From Lepturacanthus savala (lineage: Eukaryota > Chordata > Actinopteri > Scombriformes > Trichiuridae): a stretch of 64,000 bases of DNA. The notes below the pieces were generated by a model. That model saw only the letters and a list, made by a program, of their open reading frames with translations. It made no database searches and was not told where the DNA came from. The first letter of the stretch is position 1; the number at the start of each line of letters is the position of its first letter. Shown in pieces: positions 31,053 to 43,022 of this stretch. Where the stretch lies: positions 11,309,356 through 11,373,355 of the forward strand of contig CM060470.1 of assembly GCA_030544235.1 (NCBI GenBank), read 5' to 3'. A program made the position numbers and the translations under genes.

Positions 31053-34000
31053 ATATACACTAATAACAGCTATAAACTAATTCAACGTCAGTCTGACAGC
31101 CGGGGGCATAGCACCTAATTCTGGGTCCTGTACACTCAATGTCAAATGTCATACAAGGTACCAGTGCACAGAGCACATGTGCCAAAAATATATTTAAAAA
31201 TCAACAAGCATTAATGGGGTTTTAAGCTATAATCGAATATAATAGATGATATTGACGACTCGCTGCTTTGGCCACTGTCTGTGGGTGGACTAAACCATTT
31301 CATGAGAGGGGAGGGCACAAAATGTCCAATATAGTACAAGTTCATTCTCTCAGGATGTTATCAATTAATTTCATACTATATTAAATTATGACAGCAATTA
31401 ATTGGAAGGGTCAATTCATTCATTCATTCAAGGGCCCTCTTTCTATTGGGACCCTGGGTAGTCCGGTCCACTTTTACCCCCTTTTATCCCCACTACCACG
31501 CCCATGTTGACAGGAAGGTGAGTTAACTTTAAATATAGGATAAAAGTGGTTTATAATGCAAATAGTTCTTTGTTGTGTTGCAGCACCACACATTAACTTC
31601 GCTGTATATACTGCCACATAATCGTGCTGTAAAAGACAAAAAAAAGAGAAGCTGTGTCTCCAACCCTGCACAATTAGCCACAAGAAACTCCTCTTTCTCA
31701 TGCATCGTAGGAGATCCATCAACAGCACACTCAAGTGTGAACACTATACTCAAAAACCTGCTTAGACTTAGCAGGTAGGGTGGATCAGGACACAGCTGTG
31801 CTGAAACAACGAAGACAGCAGCGCATGCTGTTCCATTCATACTAATACCGCCTTACTACTACTTTCTGAAATCAGCTCGGTTTTATTGATTACAATTCAG
31901 TCCGAACAAACTCAAAGAGCTCATGTTTATGGAAATGAGGAGTAAATAAAAACTGTGTATATTAAACGTAAAGAGTCTGAAACTATTCCCCCGTTTGGTG
32001 TCTTGCTGACACTGAAGCCTGAGATGTGGTCACTGTGACAACCGTATAGCATATGACTCACATCTATTCATTTCCCAGTGAACACTCCTGCCCTGTACAG
32101 GAGCATCTGTACTCACATTATTGTCACCCATCTGTAGAGGAGAGATGAGATCACATTCAACAGGAGTGGAGTAAAATACAGTAGTGCTGAAAAAAAAACC
32201 CCTGTGTGTATTATAATACTGTAAAAGGCAAAAATTTATCTGCGAGAGCCATTTTAAAGATGGGTTAATCAATCCGGTTAGAGAACTAAGGCGGTCCAAG
32301 TCGGTTTAAAGAGCGACCTCGGGCTGCTTTTGCAGCTGCATTGTTATAAAAAGCAGTCCCATTTAGCTACCACAGCAACCTTTCTCTGATAGAAGGACTA
32401 TGGTTCTCGTGTAGATTGTGGTATGTCTGAATGTCTTGCTCTGTTTTTAGCACTTAGAACTTCTATTTTTATCAAACACAATCCTGAAAAACCTGGCCCC
32501 TACGCTCCTCACCTGAGAGATTATAGGTTAAGTCAAACTAGAAAATTGCTACCGCACATTATGATGAGCTTCCACAGAGATTTCAAACAAATATTAGTAA
32601 ATTTATGATATTATATGCAATGAGCACACCTACAATAAACAGGTTTACTATACATACACTTCAAAATTCCATTCTCTTTTTCAAGACAAAGTCCAGTCTG
32701 AAGTCTTTTGACCACGAGTCCAAGACAAGTCTGAAGTCTCTGTGTGTGCGTCTAAACTGCGACTCAAGTCTCCAAATCCCCATTGAGTCCCCATCTCTGG
32801 TGTTTGTGTGAGTATGTATAAGGTGACCAATAGTATTACGAGGACCTGCATTCAGCTGGTCTCATTCATCAGATGTGTATGGGTGGGGCAGTGTTTAAAC
32901 ATGTTAACAAGCACCGGGTGTTTCTTTATAAACCTCAACAGCTGTGGTCTGAGTCTCAAAGGTTACCATGGCAACTTGGTTGCCAATTACAACAGCTGCA
33001 CTGCCGCTAGAGACGGACAGAAATGTGTAGAAAAAATACATTTTTCTCTTCCTGCACTGGTCTCCCTTTTGAGCTCCAACTGACAAAACGGTAGCTCCTA
33101 TCATCACCATAAGACCGGTCATTAATCAGTGACTGATCAAAAAATATCACTATTAAATTAGTATTACTTATTAATTACTATCAAAATGTATGTACAATAA
33201 AGTATTCTATTATATGTCTACAGTTTAAAGTTTAATTGGAGTCTCTAGGTGGAAGTAAGCCCGAGCAGTAGGGAGCAGTGTGAAAACTGATGATTTGGTT
33301 GTTTTTTGACCTTGTCCCATTCATTCTTTATGAGAAATTTTGGACAGTTTTTCACAGATTACGCTGCATAGAATTCATATTTTGCAGATATATGAATTGA
33401 TTTGCACACTTTGATATATAATTCTCTTGGGTCCTCTCAGAGCTGTAGGATGAGTTAGATGCCAAAATCTCTCCACAAGAGGAGTAAGAAAAAATCCACA
33501 GTTTAACTATACAACTCAATTCAGCTATAGGAGTAAGCAAACACACACCTATAATATTGCATTTTTAGATAATTTAGATAGACAAATTAGATAATTTATT
33601 TACTGTTATTATAAAGTGTATTGTTAACCTCTTAAAATGCACCCCCTTTTTCGGTCTTATTTGCGAAAGCGGTATGCGGAAGTTGCAAGGAGCACAGTTC
33701 CAGTTGCATACGGTTTCTTTTGTCAACCAGTTTTAAGCCAGGTTGTGACAGGACTCCCTGAACTGTTCCGCAATCATGACCTCAAATAGTGTTGGCCAGG
33801 TTGCTGAAGTCTAAACTCCATCAAATCCAGTGAATAGGAGCAACCGCTTATGTTACCTTGAAGTCTGATAGCATCCAAGACCAGCTTTTACATTGCAGGA
33901 AAATACTACCACTGTGGATGCTGGTGATAAACAGACCTTTTTATAATCACCCCACAAACTGATGTGGTTCATATGGAATAACCGCAACTAACTTGTGACT

Positions 34001-36539
34001 ACAATTATGACATCTAAAACTCTAGACTTTGACATTCATGTAGTAAACGGGGCCACGCAATTAGTTAATATTGATATAGTGCTTGCAATTGATTTTTCAA
34101 AGAAAAGAAAAAAAGACATGAAGCCAACCTTGGACTTCTTTGGCACCTGGCACTCTGGGGCCAACGGAGAAGTTGCAGCCTCAGTAACCCAGCCTTGATG
34201 TCAATAACCCGATAACCATTTTAAAACCAGAAACACAGCACTTGCTCTTTGAAAACCGCAATCCCACTCTCCACCACACAGTGACACAGAGTAAATCCCC
34301 TGTCATATATTTCAAGGAACTGGGAGAAATGCCAGCGGAAAGACCTTCATAATAGTGTTGAGGTCAGACTAATAAGAAATGATATAAAAAAACACACACA
34401 CACACTCATCCAATAGGATGCGTGCCGGATCATGACTCACTGAGGTCAGACTAAACATCTATCCCACCCAAAATGCTGATGCTCAAATATTGACATCTTG
34501 TCTGTGACCTGCTCTCCCCTCTGAATGTCAGAGACGTGAAATTATTGTAAAGTAAACATATTGTGTAACAAATATACAAAGCAGCATGGGGTGGCCACCC
34601 TTGAAGGTCGACAAAACATTGCCTCTGAACAATTTCAGGTGAAGAGCAAGAAAAAAAAAAAAAAAAAAGTCGGTTCCATTCTTTGGGAGTGTAGCGAGTA
34701 CATTAGCGGAGCTCACATTAGCATAAATTCCTCTTAACCTTTGCTTCCGTGCACCACATTTTGAGGGACACTAATGGAGTTTGCCTATTTAGAAAAGCGA
34801 GACACACATTAGATGTACTTGGTTGATGAATACATCTGATAACCTGTAGTGGATTGTTTCCATCTAAAAACAAAAAAAAAAGAAAAAGACTAAAGGTTAT
34901 GTTTACATTGGCTAAGCCTGAAATGCTTCTGTAAAAGGTTACATATCATGGTATTGTTCTATCTGTTGATGTGAAACATGTTGGTGTTGTGTTATTTCAG
35001 TCGGCGTTAAAAACTACCTTATTTGCATCCCTGCTTGCTAGATCGCACCCTACGCTTGCAGATCCGGTCCGAAACGACTCCAAATGGGATCCGATATCCA
35101 TCAACCCTAACCACATCCATCTGTGCTATGAAGCATCGTGGCTCTGTTTGGGCATAAAATCTGACAGTTTCTTTTGTATTTGTGGTCAACTTCCTGTCGA
35201 GCACAATCTGCTTTGTGCTGAATTGCTGCACCATCCTCTGGCATCCAGCAACAAAGAAAGCTTCATGCATCAGCTCAGACAGCTTCTTGCCGGAATTTGG
35301 AAGTAAAAGCATTGATTAAAACGGAAACAGACGGGATTCCCTGCCGTACCGGACCAGGCCAGACCCCCATGCAGAGGAATTTGAGAGTTATTCTTTTTCC
35401 CAGTGTTCATTGGTGCATTAAAGCCACAAACTGCCCGTCGGTGTGTGACACAGGAAAACGTTGGCCCAAAATGTATCTCACACGTTCCTTCACATTGAAA
35501 GGAAACACTTTGTTAATAAAAATTAATAAAAGCCTTATTATAAATAAACGGCACATACCTCTTTGATAATACGGAAACATAGGTTTCAATTAAAATAAAC
35601 TAAAGCCTGCAGGTGTTAGATAAGCAAAAACTCTTGCATGAATAACATTAAGGTCTGATCTTCCCTAATGCATGTTAGCATTTGAAAAATGCTTTTTTCA
35701 AACATTCACTCTAACGAGGTTCTGTAATGCTCAAAACAAATTAAATCAGAAAAACAAAAGATAGCAAAGAAGTCTCAAAAAGGCCTAAACAGACACACGT
35801 TTCTGGCTTACAAGCTCTGCTTTAAAAAAAAATAGGTCTGCGGTAAGACGAGGAAAGAATCAGAATGAGAATGACCCCGGTGTGCAATTACCCACCTCCC
35901 TTAAGCCCCAGAGAAAGGATGTCATCGCACCTGATTGGCCAAGAGTGGAAGGCACCCAGCCACCTTCAATTATAATTAAGAAGTCAAGTCCCCACACCCT
36001 GCACAACAGGTGATCTGAATTACCCTCCAATCAACCCAAAGGAGGCCTTAGAACATTCAGTGACAGTGGATTGGGAAAAGGGAATTGACAAAGAATGGGT
36101 GACAGCTACAACTTCATTAGCACCAAGGAGCAATTTTTGCTTTTCATACAAAAAGTCCACAGAGTACCTTGAACACCAACTAAAACTTATTTCTTTTGCT
36201 CTGTAGTGTCGCTGCTTTACTTTCTTTGATGTACAAGTGTCCACTTGCGGTGTCAAGATTTAAATCAAATCAAAGTATTTGTCCCAGAAGGCAACATAAA
36301 ACAAACATGAAATCACTGTAGTAGGAACAACACAGGCTGAGCAGCACCACATCATCGAACAAGCATAAAAAAAATGAACAGTGATGATGATCTTGTCCTC
36401 GCCAATAATTCAAGTGTGACCATAGAAATCAAAAATACATCAACAAATCCATCCAGCGTGATCATGAAATCAATATGAACCCATTGAATTGTGCTGCTCG
36501 TATTCACTGGTTTAGTCGCTGCATTCTTGTATTTTAGAT
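31053..36539. other. Upstream non-coding region
   Basis: AT-rich. It includes a degenerate (A)GTC-type repeat at 32683-32800, poly-A at 34650-34669 and A-rich tracts near 34868. Frames of about 100 codons at 34971-35306 lack ATG. A minus-strand donor-like CAG|GTGAGG sits near 32514. No gene is supported. Confidence 0.45.
32683..32800. repeat. Degenerate AAGTC/GAGTC short-period repeat
   Basis: Repeated GAGTCCAAGACAAGTCTGAAGTC-like units, that is AAGTC and GAGTC words spaced 6-12 bases apart (for example GACTCAAGTCTCCAAATC). This matches a common degenerate repeat in fish DNA elements. The family is not assigned. Confidence 0.5.
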
Positions 36540-36925
36540 TTAGATTGCCATACCAACAGATGAGGGGGAAAATGTTGAAATCGATTATGTGACACCGCTG
36601 CTCGAGTCCTCATGACCAAGAAAGTGGATCACATCGCTCTGGTTTCTTTCTCAGGTGCCGTTATTGGTTTATAAAGCACTGAATGGTTTTGGGGCCAGAG
36701 CATATTTCTGACCTGCTGATCCTTTATGGACCATCGGTGACTTTTATTAAGTCCCTTAAGTGCACTACACTGTGACTTTTAACACTTTAGCATTTTCTCC
36801 TATTCTATTGGTTCTTGTTTTTAATTCCTTTATTCTGTCTGTTCATACTTTAATGTTTGGTGAGAAGCATTTGAATTGCCCTGCGTTTGAAAGGCGCTAC
36901 ATAATTAAAGCGGACTAGTCAATTG
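36540..36925 (+). mobile_element. L2-like LINE 3' end fragment
   Basis: On the plus strand a broken frame encodes a 'VLTKKVDH-IAL' motif, then 'YKALNG' with GPEH-like and SDLL-like remnants (GTTTATAAAGCACTGAATGG...). This is the C-terminal end of L2-type ORFs in fish. It is followed by a short 3' UTR ending in GAAAGGCGCTACATAATTAAA, the usual tail word GAAAGGCGCTATATAAATAAA with changes. Several stops and indels show it is dead. Confidence 0.65.
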
Positions 36926-36965
36926 TCGTATGTTGGATTTGTAAAGGAGAGTCATCCGTGACCTG

Positions 36966-37166
36966 TCAACCTGAATCTAGTGAAAAGTAATAGTTGACCT
37001 CCCCTACAAACCATTGGAAACATTCAAAAGTGAGCTTGTTATGGATGATTGAACCGAGGTATTTATAGCTGAGAACAGATTCAACCTCTTCACCCTTAAC
37101 GGCGGCGCTCTGAATAGGAGGAGGATGGTGTCTGAAGTCTTTGCACGTCATCTGTCTTTGAAACAT
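36966..37166 (-). pseudogene. Non-LTR reverse transcriptase fragment
   Basis: The minus strand reads MTCKDFRHHPPP, then KGEEVESVLSYKYLGSIIH, then NKLTFE. This is the K-x-(V)DFR-x-PP and SYKYLG-x-x-x-D-x-KL region found after the YADD box of fish LINE reverse transcriptases. It is about 60 codons long, flanked by unrelated sequence, and points the opposite way to the LINE 3' end just before it. Confidence 0.75.
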
Positions 37167-40100
37167 TGAGTTGGATTGAATGGAGTTTTTACTCTAGTTT
37201 ATAAAAAGATACAAACGCAGGGAAATGACATGATTCATCGGCGCGAAGGAGACTTGACTGCCTTTATTTAATATTGAGGTTTTTCCCTCATTCGCGTTAC
37301 TGTCGAGATTACAAAACAGAGTGAACCGCATGTAAAAAACAGATACAAGAAAAAAGAAAAGGACCAAAAACACCGGTGCAAGAAAACATAGAAAGAGAGA
37401 TCAAATTAAAAACAGTCACATACCGAGGGAGGATGGTTTGCGATCATGGTTTTAAATTCTCCATGAGAGAGTGGAGGTATTGATTTTTTAGCATGAGCAG
37501 GAAGCCGGTGCATCAAAACAAAAGGCAGGCTCACGAATTCAGTCCATTCCAGGGGACTTTAAGTATTTCATTCGAGTGGGTCAGAGCCATAGTTCCTATC
37601 CAGCATCGTTGTAATGCAACGTGGCAATTTCCCATCAATGGATTTAAAGATAAACAGATACCAAAGCCTATTCTGCCCCTGATAGAGAATCTTACAGTGG
37701 AATGATATACTGAGAACAGGTGTAAGAGAGTAGAATGGACAAAATTTCTATAAATTATATCATTATAATCCAAAACTCCAAGAAAGTCAGGAAAAAAACA
37801 TGGCACATAAATATTAAAATCACCAGTTTCCTTTTCAAAGTGTAACTTGTAATAGTGAGTCAAGGGAAATCCGATGGTATGTGATAGATGGTATTGCCAT
37901 CTTTGAGGAAACTGAAACAGCGCATAGTGCCTTGCCGTGAATCATGACTACATTGCACATGCTCTGCCGGATTGTGTCTACTTATGCAGCAGATTTACAG
38001 TTTCAGCAGCGTGCCGCAGGACTTCGACGATATTTCTCTTCACTAGACATCAAGCGCGCGCTCTTTCGGAGGTGTGCTCGTTCTCCAGCTCATCCAAGGT
38101 CTGCAGAGGGTCTTTGAATGAATCCCACTCATGGTGTTCCGCTCCTAACTCAGCCATGCGTGGCACTGTGAGAAAGGCAGCGGTATCAAAACTAAGCAGG
38201 CTCGGCTGAATTGTTGGCACAAGATCAAAGACCATGCTTAGTTACAGTCAGAAGTACGGGTTTTGTGAGTTTTTGGTGCTTTTGATGTGCTTTTTTTTTG
38301 GTCAATAAGTTGTCAAAGAAAGAGCCTTGTTAACATGTTTTTTTTTCCTTTTATACAGTAGTAGATGAACATACATCAAAATTATTGCCATGCCTGCCAG
38401 CATTTGGTGCACAAGGCCTTTGCCAAACACACTAAGCGTTCAATTAATTGCAATGTTAACCCATCTGAGTGATTATTAGACTCGTTTTCCAACTGTTACA
38501 TTGACTGTTATTGTTATTATTATCTTTTTTGGCTTTTCATACCCTAATTGATAGTTGTTAGTGGAGAGAGACAGGAAGGGGGGGAGGCATATTATTATTT
38601 GGGAGGCATATTATTTGTATATTATAGATATATTTTATGATGTGACGATATGACAGTGGGCCTGCTTAGGTTTAAACCCCAATAAACACTTAAGATTAAA
38701 AGGGAAAATCATCGTGTGGGTTAAAATGATCAGGAAAACAGCCCGACATGGTGGTTTAAACGTTCAGTTTACGAGTAAAAAATGTGTGAACATTGCTCTC
38801 CTGTTGCACTTTTTCGCAACCACCAGCCGACCCGCCACCTCAAAATGAGGACATTTGTCACCTTATAGAGGCGACATTCGTCTAATTGCGTCTATTTCAG
38901 ACACGGAAAAGTTACACTGAGGGGGCGTTAAAGAGTGGCACCGAGGGGCGTGACAAAACGGGCTGAGTGCTGGCAAGGTGATGTGTGAGTTATAAGGTGG
39001 AGAGGAAATGCATTTGAGAGGGCCGAAATACTTCACTTTAAACTACCCAGCAGAGTTGTTGAGTGCCAGAGCGTTGGGGCGGCGAGAGAGGAGAGCGAGA
39101 GCGAGAGAGGAGGGGGGGGAGAGGTAGGGACTCGGAGAGTGAGAGGGGAAGAGAGCCCTGGGGAGTAGTTTTGCTGAGGTGTCTGCTGTTGATAAAGTAT
39201 TTATGACCCTTGGGCAATTTGGTGCAGACATTCAGGAACTCCACACCACCGGGCTGCTGATAAAAGTTTCATGCACAAACTCACCTGTGTGTGCGACGAC
39301 GGCTCAGCTGGAGCACCTCCACATTCGGCACATTACATCATTACAGCAACTGTTACCGCTTATCACGGGGAGCGATATTACCGCCCTGGAAAAATAACCA
39401 AATCAAGCTCCCACTTAGTGGGGCTGGCGTGTTTCATTCGTCTCATGTGTGCTTTCTTTATTTCAGTTTTGCAACGGGCATGTTCACGTAAATCTACAAC
39501 ATCATCAACAACAAACACGAACGTCACTTAGACATTTTCTGATTCGCCACTTTCTCTTACCTCTCATAAGCGTCGCCTGCAATGTCGATTGAAAAGTTTG
39601 AGCTCTGGCTTCACGAGCGAGGGGAAACCATCATACCTGACGAATCTGGGCAATGTTGATAGAGAACACTTAGAAAGATACACTTACCTGATTTTTGTCT
39701 CTGAAGCCTTATTAAAGTCCAAAAAAATGACATGAAAGGCCCAGGCATCGGAAAGCTAATTTACATTTATTTATTTATTTTATTTTTTTTAAGTGTGCCC
39801 TAAAAGAAATTACAAAAAAAATGTTTCAACTGTACTGCGGATGTGTCAGTTATTAGAAATATTTGCTTTTCTGTATTACATTAATCAGGCATCTAGTGAT
39901 CCATCTATTGTTTGGTGTGTTTGGACCAAACAGACAGAGAACAAGCCTCGTTTTGAATAATCAGCATCATTCAGCAATCAGTGGTTTCTTATTAGCGCCA
40001 ATTTGAGGATTCTTACTGGCATGGATACTGACATTAAACCAACGACTTTCTCTGCAACGTGGATTTTTCAAACAGTCTGCCTGGGGTACACAATCATCAC

Positions 40101-42734
40101 ACACACCAAATGAACAGCAGAAGCCACTTTCATCATGCTACGTAGCGAGCATAACGGTAATTTGACCAAATTTTACAGTCACCTGATACTAAAATACTGC
40201 TCAATAGAGTAGAACAAGACAAAAACAAATAAGGAGGTATTTGGGTGATTTTTATAGTAGCAATTTACAAAAGAAATCCCTTGACATGTTTGTAATCCAT
40301 ATAAAATATAGTGCGCTTTGCACACTTCCATTACCTTGTTAAAATCCTCGAAATAACATCACCTCCCTCTTGCTCACTGACAAAATCTAAGAATATATGA
40401 ATACTGTGTGATGCATTAAACCGTTTATCCACTGTTTTACAGCCCCAACAGTACAGCAAAGACTATGATGTATAAACACATGGACAGCATTAGTGTAGTT
40501 ACCCCCAAATGGCTCAGAAGGGGGAGACAGGAATTCCGCGATACAGCTTTAAGAAGCGGGACGACTTCAAATAAAACACATTATTATTTTAGTGATATAA
40601 TCTTTGACCGTGAATCAAAGTAATAGCCGTGATTGCATCATTAGACTGAATAAATGCAAAATGTTGACTGATTTGAGGGCAAATGTCATCATACCGAGCT
40701 GCTCGGGGCTTAAATCTTTGCACAGCACCACGGCGCGCTCTATCCGGCGAACACCGATTCATTAATTCAATTTTATGCGCCAACACAGGATTCACATTAA
40801 CCAGCACTGAGGCACCCCGCTATTGACATTGCAACATCATTCATTTTGAAGTCAATGCAATTCATTTATTACTGTTCTGTTATCCCACTATGCGTGCTGA
40901 TATCAAGATATCAAGAGGTGTGTCAGATGCGCTGAATGAAATCCTAATGAGGGTGTCTCCCAGCCTGAGAGGAAGGTGACACCAGCTCAGACTCTCAGCT
41001 GCTGTAATGAATAATAATGCTTACTTTTATCTAACAAAGACCACATCAGGTTGGACTATTGTTTGTATTTGAACTTTTGTTCTGGCTAAGTCTGGCTCCC
41101 AGACTCAAAGTTAGATAGTTAGTGTTTTTTAAGCATCTATAAGTTATGATTACTCCAATTAATATTATTACCTAAGCATATGCAGCCGCGTGGGCCTGCT
41201 CATTACTTAAATGCAATCATATGATTCTTTCTTTGTTTCGTTAGGCCTATTTGTTTATTTAATATCGACGGAGAACATTGAAATAGAGGCTGCGAAAAGA
41301 TATTAGCAGTCTAGGCGAGGGGTGCTTAAATGGGGGTACTTTGAAGGCACTCCAGGGAATATGTGAGCTGTTTAAAAATATATATTTCAAGAGTTCAAAA
41401 ATCCTTTAAAAACTTCATTTTAATAAATATTCAGCTATTAAACTTCATTATCCTACAAAAACCTGACGGCTCCCAATACCAGGATGGTTTGACCCAAGCT
41501 GGCATGTGGCACATAGCATCACCCATCACCTGTCAGTCACTACTGCCTTGAGAACTAAATCAATGATGTTGAGGTTAAATCATAGCAGCTGCAGTAGGCT
41601 ACCAGAACTGGGGGATAGTCAAGTTAATCTTCGCGAACTGCGAAGTGAAAGGCAAGAATTTCCCACAGGGATCAACAAGTCCAGCATTTCATAGTTCATT
41701 ATAACAATATGCTGTTGCAACCTGTTGAGAAAGAGTGTGTTTCAGCTTCAGTCTACATTTTTAAACAGCACTTACATGGTTACAGGGGATAAGGATACCA
41801 ATATATATATATATACTTAACCGTGATCTTACTTAACCAAAAAGAACGTTTTTATTATTACCCAAGTTTCACCCCTGACTCGCAGTTCTTCAGTCTTTTG
41901 ATAAATAATTTCCACCAATTGTTTTTCACCATCACCCCTCTGATGAAAGTATTAATTCAACAATAAAAATACTTGGACCAACAATGATACATAAAACAAG
42001 ACCTCTGTCCAAAAGAATATACGGTTTACACAACACATTTCTCTAGCTTCCATTTTTCTCGCAGAAATCCTGACCTTTTCCTCTGAAAACAAACCTGCCT
42101 TGGAAATATGAGCAAAATTGCAGACGTGGCCCCTCTCCCAAGACGTAATGAAGACAAATTTTGCATGTGTGCAGCGTGAGGAGACACAAAACATTATTCA
42201 AAATCAATAAAGCCTCTGGTTCTTTGCTCATTGAGAGGGGAGCGAGAAGCTCCGGCTCGCCCTCTCTGATCAAAGACTGTCGGTCTCGTCCGTTCATGTA
42301 GTAGCGAAGCGCTCCGTATTCTCATGTTTCAAAGGCTTGTTTCTGCATTTCGTGCGTCACGGATCAACAAAGCCAGGCAAAGAGTTCTGGCTACGGAGTA
42401 AAAAGCTCTAAAAGCCCCGAAGCGTTCTTCGACATTGAGGGCAATGCTTCATTCCCATTACAGAAAAGACGAGGCAGCATGCGCCGTGTGAACTCATCCT
42501 AATCTTTGGCAGGAGTTTTGCAGAACACAGGGATGTTGTTACTGGATCCATGCTGGTGGGCTCTGAGGGGATTAGCGAAAAACTTGATTCATTTTGGGTG
42601 TGACCACATGAATGGGACGCTTTTTGGAGCGAAAGTAAGATCCCAGAACGCTTTGTTCCATCAAATATCTGTTCCCATGTTTTAATGTGATCAGCTGGCG
42701 GTGAACTTGGGGTTCAAAGTTCACTATTGCTTTA
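37167..42734. other. Upstream non-coding region
   Basis: It contains a minus-strand 61-codon ATG frame (38235-38050) followed about 780 nt downstream by AATAAA (37268-37263), a possible retrocopy. It also has a GA-rich tract at 39080-39160 and a strong minus-strand donor consensus at 39688. 40840-41100 looks like a conserved non-coding block. 41323-41400 resembles a hAT end. No gene is supported. Confidence 0.4.
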
Positions 42735-43022
42735 AGTGTTTCTTTTTTTTATGTCCTTACATAAAGTGGGATGAGGGATGAATAGCCAAATGCTCCCTTT
42801 TTATGTGAAACAAAGCTCCTGAAATCCTAAAAAAAACATTTAGATAAAAAGATAAAAAAGAATTCGACTGTCATTTTGGAGATAAATATATATAAATATA
42901 ATATCCATATGATGAAAAAATAATGAGATGTGTCAGGAGACCAAAAAAACAAAATGGGAAACTATATAAAAAACTGAAACTAAACTAACTAAAGGCGAAA
43001 CACCTAATAGACAACATTAAAT
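42735..43022 (+). repeat. Second local duplication, copy 1
   Basis: It shares with 46150-46486 the words GAATAGCCAAATGCTCCCTTT, AAGCTCCTGAAATC, GATGATGAAAAA, CTAACTAAA and TAGACAACATT in the same order (each quoted word is partial). This copy lacks an internal segment of about 90 bases. Confidence 0.85.

Noticed and set aside
32117..32131. 15-nt micro-exon look-alike on the minus strand (acceptor CTCTACAG, MGDNN, donor GTGAGT)
   Set aside because: Too short to support without transcript data, and no related protein segment known.
34971..35306. Plus-strand frame of about 111 codons
   Set aside because: It begins at GTG, not ATG, has no recognisable domain and no splice or promoter context.
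37531..37863. Minus-strand frame of about 110 codons
   Set aside because: It begins at TTG and has no known motif. It is more likely part of the retrocopy-like tail.
38185..38210. 5S rRNA-like word (CTAAGCAGGCTCGGCTG)
   Set aside because: Only about 17 bases resemble 5S rRNA. The rest of the gene and its control boxes are missing.
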